Shown here: piece by piece, positions 1 to 3,876 of the stretch
How the letters are laid out: every line of letters starts with the position of its first letter
How positions within the stretch are numbered: position 1 is the first letter of the stretch
DNA from: Bacteroidia bacterium
Lineage (GTDB): Bacteria; Planctomycetota; Phycisphaerae; Phycisphaerales; SM1A02
Assembly: GCA_030054235.1 (NCBI GenBank)
Contig: JASGCG010000061.1
Coordinates: 1-7,853, forward strand
Direction of reading: 5' to 3'
Length of the DNA: 7,853 bases
Position numbers and translations under genes: made by a program
Notes under the pieces: generated by a model
The model's input: only the letters and a program-made list of their open reading frames with translations
Told to the model about the DNA's origin: nothing
The model's database searches: none

Positions 1-50
1 AGTACGCCGAGGGCTATCCGGGCAAGCGCTACTACGGTGGTTGCGAGTGG
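1..50 (+). pseudogene. glyA: Serine hydroxymethyltransferase core fragment in inverted orientation
   Basis: From position 3 the plus strand encodes YAEGYPGKRYYGGCEW, with a partial Lys codon before it. This is the near-invariant GlyA segment (KYAEGYPGKRYYGGCE) that normally lies about 21 residues after the IELI/LELM motif. In an intact gene it would be on the same strand as 51-200; here it is on the opposite strand and abuts it. The two readings meet at about 48-53, where TGGCATGAG can be read as plus-strand WHE or as minus-strand LMP, so a short microhomology at the junction is possible. No function is expected from this fragment as it stands. The plus frame stays open to a TGA at 264-266, but residues after the junction are antisense to the other fragment and not a real protein. 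Confidence 0.78.
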
Positions 51-200
51 CATGAGCTCGAGCGTCGTCTCCTGCCGGTCACGTTCGCCCGAGAGGATCG
101 TGGCCACGTCGGGATCGTGGCCGCGGAGCATGTCGAGCAAGGCGGCACCCATGGGATCGGCGGCGTCGGACACGGCGGGCACTGCGGTGGCTGGCGTCAT
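51..200 (-). pseudogene. glyA: Serine hydroxymethyltransferase, N-terminal 50 codons, broken by an inverted junction
   Basis: GlyA is the cytosolic PLP enzyme that interconverts serine plus tetrahydrofolate with glycine plus 5,10-methylene-tetrahydrofolate. Reading minus from ATG at 200, the product begins MTPATAV and reaches DPDVATILSGERDRQETT then LELM. This matches the family N-terminus (DPEI..LI..E..RQ...IELI). The family then continues ASEN, about 17 residues, NKYAEGYPG. Here that continuation is absent: after LELM (codon 50, at 53-51) the frame reads PLATTVVALARIALGV, unlike GlyA, because the sequence has turned into the reverse complement of a later part of the same gene (see 1-50). 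The start at 200 is supported by TACGAT ending 6 nt upstream (207-212 on plus), a possible leaderless -10. The gene faces the methyltransferase gene at 238 with a 37-nt gap. Family assignment is firm. Whether the break is biological or an assembly chimera cannot be decided here; I favour a chimera. Confidence 0.82.
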
Positions 201-206
201 GACCTG

Positions 207-231
207 ATCGTAGCGCGGTCGCTCGTATGCT
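207..231. promoter_or_regulatory. Divergent promoter region with two TANNNT -10-like hexamers
   Basis: The 37-nt gap between the divergent starts at 200 (minus) and 238 (plus) holds one TANNNT hexamer for each direction. TACGAT on the minus strand (plus 207-212) leaves 6 nt to the glyA ATG. TATGCT on the plus strand (226-231) leaves 6 nt to the GTG at 238. That spacing puts the transcription start at or next to the start codon, so both messages would be leaderless. I see no convincing -35 box and no Shine-Dalgarno for either gene. The call rests on position and on recurrence elsewhere in the window. Confidence 0.45.
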
Positions 232-237
232 CGGCGC

Positions 238-759
238 GTGAAACGATGGCGCCTTGGCCCCGCTGACTTGCTGGCCGGTTGTGATGCGCGCGGCCTGTGC
301 ACGGCCTGGGTCGAGCCGGGCGGCGTGGCACCACCGGGCATGGCCGCCGCGCCCAACTCCGCCGCGCGATCAGACGTTGCCAACCATCAACGCATGCTGG
401 AGGACGTGGTGCTCCGGATCGATCGCTGGCTCGCCGATCCACGCACGGTGTCGGCCGAGTTCCCGACCGGACCGCCCTTCCACCGCGCATGCTGGATGGC
501 CGCATGCTCGATCGCGCCTGGCGCGACCGTGACCTACGCAAGGCTGGCTGCGATGGCCGGTCGCCCCACAGCTGCGCGCGCCGCTGCGCAGGCGATGGCG
601 CGCAATCGCCTGGCACCGTTGGTGCCGTGCCACCGCGTGGTGGCCTCGTCGGGTCTTGGCGGATTCATGGGTGAGGGCGCATCGGCCGGGGATGCAGCAT
701 GGGCCCTTCGCTTGAAGCGTTGGCTGCTCGAGCGCGAGGGGGCGCCCGCCGCTCGATGA
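238..759 (+). CDS. ogt: Methylated-DNA--[protein]-cysteine S-methyltransferase (O6-alkylguanine repair)
   Basis: A 173-residue single-domain suicide DNA-repair protein that moves the alkyl group from O6-alkylguanine in DNA to its own cysteine. The active-site motif PCHRVV is at 130-135, with nucleophile Cys131 and His132. By alignment to human AGT, Tyr100 in the TYARLA motif matches Tyr114, Arg114 (AARAAAQAM) the arginine finger Arg128, Asn123 matches Asn137, and Glu167 near the C-terminus completes the Cys-His-Glu set. The Cys-to-Glu distance is about 9 residues longer than in the human protein. FHRACWMA at 81-88 fits the family's F.R.VW start of the catalytic domain. There is no Ada-type N-terminal zinc or AraC domain, so this is the constitutive Ogt type rather than Ada. 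The GTG start is chosen because the N-terminal fold (GCDARGLCTAWV) follows soon after and a TATGCT hexamer ends 6 nt upstream. It may share a transcript with ugd, 40 nt downstream. Confidence 0.92.
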   Translation: MKRWRLGPADLLAGCDARGLCTAWVEPGGVAPPGMAAAPNSAARSDVANHQRMLEDVVLRIDRWLADPRTVSAEFPTGPPFHRACWMAACSIAPGATVTYARLAAMAGRPTAARAAAQAMARNRLAPLVPCHRVVASSGLGGFMGEGASAGDAAWALRLKRWLLEREGAPAAR

Positions 760-785
760 CCTGCGGCGTAGACTCCGCTTCCCCC

Positions 786-792
786 AAAGGAG
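786..792 (+). promoter_or_regulatory. Strong Shine-Dalgarno of the UDP-glucose dehydrogenase gene
   Basis: AAAGGAG, with 7 nt between GGAG and the ATG at 800. It is the best ribosome-binding site in the window and fixes the start. A TAGACT hexamer at 769-774 could be a -10 for a short leader, but no -35 is seen, so transcription could equally come from the methyltransferase gene upstream. Confidence 0.85.
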
Positions 793-799
793 ATCCAGC

Positions 800-2125
800 A
801 TGAAGGTCACGATGGTCGGTACGGGTTACGTCGGTCTGGTCACGGGTGCGTGCTTCGCCGACATGGGCAACGACGTCACCTGCCTCGACGTGGATCCGCG
901 CAAGATCGAGACCCTCAAGCGCGGCGAGAGCCCCATCTACGAGCCGGGCCTGAGCGAGATGCTCGAGCGCAACATCAAGTCCGGCCGCCTGCACTTCACC
1001 CTGGACAAGGCCGAGGCCTATCGCGACGCGAAGGCGATCTTCATCTGCGTCGGCACGCCGAGCGACAAGGATGGCAGCGCCGACCTGCAGTACGTGCTGC
1101 GTGTGGCCAACGACATCGGTGATGCGCTCGAGGCGCTGGGTTCCAAGGGCAACGACAAGCTGGTCATCGTGAAGAGCACCGTCCCCGTGGGCACGAGCCA
1201 CAAGGTGCGCGACGCGATCCGCGCCAAGACGAAGGTCCCCTTCCACATCGCGGACAACCCCGAGTTCCTCAAGGAAGGCGACGCCATCAACGACTTCATG
1301 CGCCCTGACCGCGTGGTCTGCGGCGTCGAGAGCGAGAAGGCCGAGGAGGTGCTTCGCGCGCTCTACGAGCCGTTCGTGCGCCAGGGCAACCCCATCTACT
1401 TCATGGACGTGCGCAGCGCGGAGATGGTCAAGTACGCCAGCAACGCCATGCTCGCGTGCAAGATCAGCTTCATCAACGAGATCGCCAACCTGGCCGAGCT
1501 CTACGGCGCGAACATCACGAGCGTGCGCGAGGGCATGTGCGCCGACAAGCGCATCGGCAACCAGTTCCTGTACCCGGGCCTTGGCTACGGCGGATCGTGC
1601 TTCCCCAAGGACACGCAGGCCGTGGTCGGCATGGGCCGCGCGGTGGGCTTCGACTGCAAGCTCAACGCCTCGGTGCACGAGGTCAACCAAGACCAGCGCT
1701 CGCACTTCTGGGGCAAGATCGAGCAGGAACTCGGCGGGGTGAAGGGCAAGCGCCTGGCCTTCTGGGGCGTGGCGTTCAAGCCGCGCACCGACGACATCCG
1801 CGAGGCGCCGTCGATCGCCTTGATGGAGCGTGCGGTGGAGGCGGGCGCCGTCGTGCGCGCGTTCGATCCCGTGGCCATGGAGAACATGGCGAAGGAGTTC
1901 CCGCAGGCCGAAGCCGCGAGCGACATGTATCACGCGCTCGACGGCGCCGATGCGCTGATCATCTGCACGGAATGGAACGACTTCCGCAGCCCGGACTTCG
2001 GCCAGATGGCGCAGCGCATGAAGGGCCGCACCATCTTCGACGGGCGCAACCTGTACCGCTCGGCGCAGGTGACCGAGGCCGGCTTCGTGTACGCGAGCGT
2101 CGGCCGCGAGACCGTTCGTCCGTGA
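800..2125 (+). CDS. ugd: UDP-glucose 6-dehydrogenase
   Basis: A cytosolic NAD-dependent enzyme that oxidises UDP-glucose in two steps to UDP-glucuronate, precursor for exopolysaccharide, capsule and other uronic-acid glycans. The 441-residue length is normal for the family. The N-terminal Rossmann domain opens with GTGYVG (7-12) and an acidic strand end (CLDVD, 28-32). CVGTPSDKDG (83-92) and KSTVPVGT (125-132) are family motifs, and NPEFLKEGDA (153-162) holds the catalytic glutamate region. KYASNAMLA (211-219) carries the conserved Lys and Asn. GYGGSCFPKD (262-271) carries nucleophile Cys267 and Asp271. The C-terminal UDP-binding domain starts near 315 and includes VAFKPRTDDIREAPS (324-338). 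All expected catalytic residues are present. It stands alone here, with no glycosyltransferases beside it, so its specific polysaccharide cannot be inferred. The stop at 2123-2125 is followed at once by an 8-bp tandem repeat. Confidence 0.97.
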   Translation: MKVTMVGTGYVGLVTGACFADMGNDVTCLDVDPRKIETLKRGESPIYEPGLSEMLERNIKSGRLHFTLDKAEAYRDAKAIFICVGTPSDKDGSADLQYVLRVANDIGDALEALGSKGNDKLVIVKSTVPVGTSHKVRDAIRAKTKVPFHIADNPEFLKEGDAINDFMRPDRVVCGVESEKAEEVLRALYEPFVRQGNPIYFMDVRSAEMVKYASNAMLACKISFINEIANLAELYGANITSVREGMCADKRIGNQFLYPGLGYGGSCFPKDTQAVVGMGRAVGFDCKLNASVHEVNQDQRSHFWGKIEQELGGVKGKRLAFWGVAFKPRTDDIREAPSIALMERAVEAGAVVRAFDPVAMENMAKEFPQAEAASDMYHALDGADALIICTEWNDFRSPDFGQMAQRMKGRTIFDGRNLYRSAQVTEAGFVYASVGRETVRP

Positions 2126-2129
2126 GGCC

Positions 2130-2164
2130 GACCGGCTGACCGGCTGACCGGCTGACCGGCTGAC
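2130..2164. repeat. 8-bp tandem repeat (GACCGGCT x4 plus GAC)
   Basis: Four perfect copies of GACCGGCT plus a partial fifth begin 4 nt after the ugd stop. Each unit contains the self-complementary CCGG and, across the unit boundary, a TGA. Because 8 is not a multiple of 3, successive TGAs at 2137, 2145 and 2153 fall in all three plus-strand frames, so any read-through or frame-slipped ribosome leaving ugd would stop here. It may be only a replication-slippage repeat. No intrinsic terminator with a T-tract is seen after ugd. Confidence 0.9.
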
Positions 2165-2242
2165 GCCGGAGGACCTTGGTCGGACATGGCCGGCTGCTCG
2201 CAAAAACTTCGGGATTCCCGTGGTTTTGAGCCGTTGCACCCC

Positions 2243-2271
2243 TTGAAGTGCACGAATCCGACGATTATCCT
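2243..2271 (+). promoter_or_regulatory. Sigma-70-like promoter of the HU-like gene
   Basis: TTGAAG at 2243-2248 and TATCCT at 2266-2271 are separated by exactly 17 nt. Each hexamer matches the consensus at four of six positions. The predicted start near 2278 gives a leader of about 76 nt before ATG 2354. The region is noticeably more AT-rich than the flanking genes. It is the only place in the window where both boxes and a consensus spacer are visible together. Confidence 0.6.
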
Positions 2272-2283
2272 AGGGATTATCCC
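2263..2283. promoter_or_regulatory. Paired palindromic sites over the HU promoter (candidate operator)
   Basis: GATTATCC occurs twice, at 2263-2270 and 2275-2282, 12 bp apart. The core GATTATC is an odd palindrome, and the second copy extends to a perfect 11-nt palindrome (GGGAT-T-ATCCC, 2273-2283). The first copy overlaps the -10 box and the second covers the predicted start site, a suitable place for a repressor or for self-regulation by the nucleoid protein. No regulator is identified. Confidence 0.4.
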
Positions 2284-2353
2284 GGAGCGGAGATTTGGAC
2301 GACGCCCGGTTCGCACTCAGGGCCCCATAAACGGGCCAGAAACGGATTGAGAA

Positions 2354-2704
2354 ATGGCTACCGCCACCAAGAAGAAGGCCTACAAGGCTACCCCCGCCAG
2401 CAGCCCCCGCAGCAAGTCGCAGGTCATCGCCGAGTGCGTGACCTCGACCGGCCTGACCCGCAAGCAGGTCGTCAGCGTGTTCGACACCCTGACCCAGGTC
2501 ATGGTTGCCGACCTCGGCAAGAAGGGCTGCGGCACCTTCAAGTTCCTCGGCTTCAAGATGGTCGCCAAGACCACTCCGGCCAAGCGCGGCGGCGAGAAGA
2601 AGATCAACCCGCTGACCGGCAAGGAGTACATCACCAAGTCGAAGCCCGCGTCGCGCAAGGTGCGCGTGCGCGCGCTGAAGACCTTCACGCAGCACATCGT
2701 CTGA
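2354..2704 (+). CDS. HU/IHF-family nucleoid DNA-binding protein with a basic N-terminal extension
   Basis: A 116-residue small basic protein expected to bend and compact DNA as a dimer in the nucleoid. Residues 21-58 match the two-helix dimerisation part of HU (SKSQVIAECVTSTGLTRKQ). GCGTFKFLGF (58-67) matches the usual GFGTF turn and beta-strand. Residues 70-96 form the DNA-binding arm, with NPLTGK at 85-90; Pro86 is at the site of the intercalating proline of HU/IHF. The C-terminus (KPASRKVRVRALKTF) matches the final helix region. HU is usually about 90 residues; the first 20 here (TATKKKAYKATPASSPRS) are an added Lys/Ala/Ser/Pro-rich tail, probably disordered and DNA-contacting. The start is the first ATG before this tail; only a weak SD-like stretch (GGATTGAG) precedes it. 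The stop is doubled (TGATGA, 2702-2707). The gene is monocistronic, with its own promoter and terminator. The family is clear; assignment to HU or IHF subunit is not possible. Confidence 0.9.
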   Translation: MATATKKKAYKATPASSPRSKSQVIAECVTSTGLTRKQVVSVFDTLTQVMVADLGKKGCGTFKFLGFKMVAKTTPAKRGGEKKINPLTGKEYITKSKPASRKVRVRALKTFTQHIV

Positions 2705-2930
2705 TGAAGGCACTCGCCCGCCACCGTGCTTGCGCGGCGGCAGGATGATGCCAGGCGGCAACGCCTGTGAGCAAGCGAACCGACCGGACCCCGCGTGATG
2801 AACGCGGGGTCCGTCGCTTTGTGGGACTGCGTGCCTCTCATGGAACGGCATGACGCGCCCACGTCCTGCGCCACCACGATGCTCTGGCTGCAGGCAGGCC
2901 TCGATCGCGATGCCCAGCGGATGGTGATGC
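2705..2930. other. Convergent intergenic region between the HU-like gene and murQ
   Basis: No credible gene lies in these 226 bases. They contain the plus-strand terminator (2785-2820). They also contain a near-perfect 12-bp direct repeat, GATGCCCAGCGG at 2909-2920 and GATGCCTAGCGG at 2926-2937, whose second copy spans the murQ stop codon. No T-rich terminator is apparent for the minus-strand operon. Confidence 0.7.
2785..2820 (+). terminator. Rho-independent terminator after the HU-like gene
   Basis: A perfect 12-bp GC-rich inverted repeat, CGGACCCCGCGT at 2785-2796 and ACGCGGGGTCCG at 2802-2813, has a 5-nt loop (GATGA) and is followed by TCGCTTT. The T-tract is short but lies on the plus-strand side only, so it mainly serves the HU transcript. 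On the minus strand the stem is followed by GTCGGTTCGC, which is less suitable for murQ. Confidence 0.85.
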
Positions 2931-3854
2931 CTAGCGGTCGATAGCTGCGCGCAGAACTCCCCGCGCCGCATCGAGCCGTGCCTGGGCCTGGCTGCGATCA
3001 AGCCCGCGTGCGTGCATCACCAGCGCCACCTTCAGGCTGCCGCCTGCAGCCTCGAGCAACGCAGCCCCCTGCTCGCGCGAGAGTTCGGGGTGCTGGGTCC
3101 GCATGATCCGCACCGCACGATCGACGAGCTTGTCGTTGGTGGCGGCCAGATCCACCATGAGGTTGCCGTGCACCTTGCCGAGCTTGGTGAAGAGCGTGGT
3201 CGTGATGCAGTTGAGTGCGAGCTTCGTCGCCGTCCCTGCCTTGAGCCGTGTGGACCCTGTGATGACCTCCGGCCCCGTGTCAACGAGCAACAGATGATCG
3301 CAGCCCTTGGGTGCCGTGCACGGTGCGCAGGACAGGAACGCCGTGAGCGCACCACGTTCCTTGGCCAAGGTCACCGCTCCGCGGGGATACGGCGTCGTGC
3401 CCCCGGCAGCGATGCCGACCACCGCATCCAGGGCACCGATCGCGAGCCGATCGAACTCAGCGGCGATCCCGTGCGGGTCATCTTCCATGCGCTCGCTCGA
3501 CGTGCGCAGCGCCGAATCGCCACCGGCGATGACGCCGATGATCTGGTCGGGCCGCGAACGGAAGGTCGGCGGGCACTCGCTTGCATCGAGCACACCGAGC
3601 CGGCCGCTCGTGCCCGCGCCGGCGTAGAGCAGGCGCCCGCCCGACAGCATGCGCGGGATCAACTCGCCGACGAACGCGGCGATCGCGGGCGCCGCGGCGA
3701 GCACGGCATCGATGGCCCGCTGCTGGTCGCCGGCGAGCACCTCGATGCAGCCTTGCACCGAGAGCGCATCGAACTCCATGGAGCCCGGGTGCCGCTGCTC
3801 GGTGCCGACGTGGCTTCGATCCGGTGGAAGCGCTCGTGCCATGGGCTGCATCAT
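2931..3854 (-). CDS. murQ: N-acetylmuramic acid 6-phosphate etherase
   Basis: A cytosolic SIS-fold lyase that cleaves the lactyl ether of MurNAc-6-phosphate to GlcNAc-6-phosphate plus D-lactate, in peptidoglycan recycling. The 307-residue length is normal. GTEQRHPGSMEFDALS (17-32) is the family N-terminus. GGRLLYAGAGTSGRLG (72-87) is the sugar-phosphate binding loop. LDASECPPTF (89-98) carries catalytic Glu93 and RMEDD (122-126) Glu124, spaced 31 apart as Glu83/Glu114 in E. coli MurQ. GSTRLKAGTATKLALN (200-215) and GKVHGNLMVDLAATNDKL (226-243) are further signatures. The usual IAASGRTPY loop reads IAAGGTTPY (148-156), a variant form. It is last in the minus-strand unit, 22 nt after the peptidase stop. 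The first ATG is inside an 8-bp hairpin and lacks a Shine-Dalgarno; ATGs at codons 2 and 5 are alternative starts. No MurNAc transporter or anhMurNAc kinase adjoins it. Confidence 0.95.
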   Translation of the reverse strand: MMQPMARALPPDRSHVGTEQRHPGSMEFDALSVQGCIEVLAGDQQRAIDAVLAAAPAIAAFVGELIPRMLSGGRLLYAGAGTSGRLGVLDASECPPTFRSRPDQIIGVIAGGDSALRTSSERMEDDPHGIAAEFDRLAIGALDAVVGIAAGGTTPYPRGAVTLAKERGALTAFLSCAPCTAPKGCDHLLLVDTGPEVITGSTRLKAGTATKLALNCITTTLFTKLGKVHGNLMVDLAATNDKLVDRAVRIMRTQHPELSREQGAALLEAAGGSLKVALVMHARGLDRSQAQARLDAARGVLRAAIDR

Positions 3855-3873
3855 CGGCGCTTGGACGCCGATG
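3852..3873 (-). promoter_or_regulatory. Inverted repeat enclosing the murQ start codon
   Basis: CATCGGCG (3852-3859) and CGCCGATG (3866-3873) form a perfect 8-bp stem with a 6-nt loop in the peptidase-murQ gap. On the minus strand the 3' end of the stem is the first murQ ATG itself. Folding would hide that codon and could tune murQ translation relative to the peptidase, or favour the ATG at codon 2 or 5. There is no following T-tract, so a terminator is unlikely. Confidence 0.45.
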
Positions 3874-3876
3874 GCA

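Noticed and set aside
1..266. A continuous plus-strand frame running through the glyA junction to a TGA
   Set aside because: Only the first 16 residues are GlyA-like. The rest is antisense to the glyA N-terminal fragment and overlaps the methyltransferase start, so it is not a fusion gene.
2130..2164. CRISPR-like or origin iteron array
   Set aside because: The units are 8 bp and directly abutting, with no spacers, no cas genes and no replication initiator gene nearby.
665..2239. A 524-codon open frame on the minus strand
   Set aside because: It lies antisense to ugd, whose motifs and Shine-Dalgarno are unambiguous. The translation is His/Ala/Leu/Val-rich low complexity without recognisable motifs.
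2248..2748. A 166-codon plus-strand frame overlapping the HU-like gene
   Set aside because: Its residues (QQPPQQVAGHRRV and similar) are frame-shifted HU codons, and the HU frame has clear family motifs.
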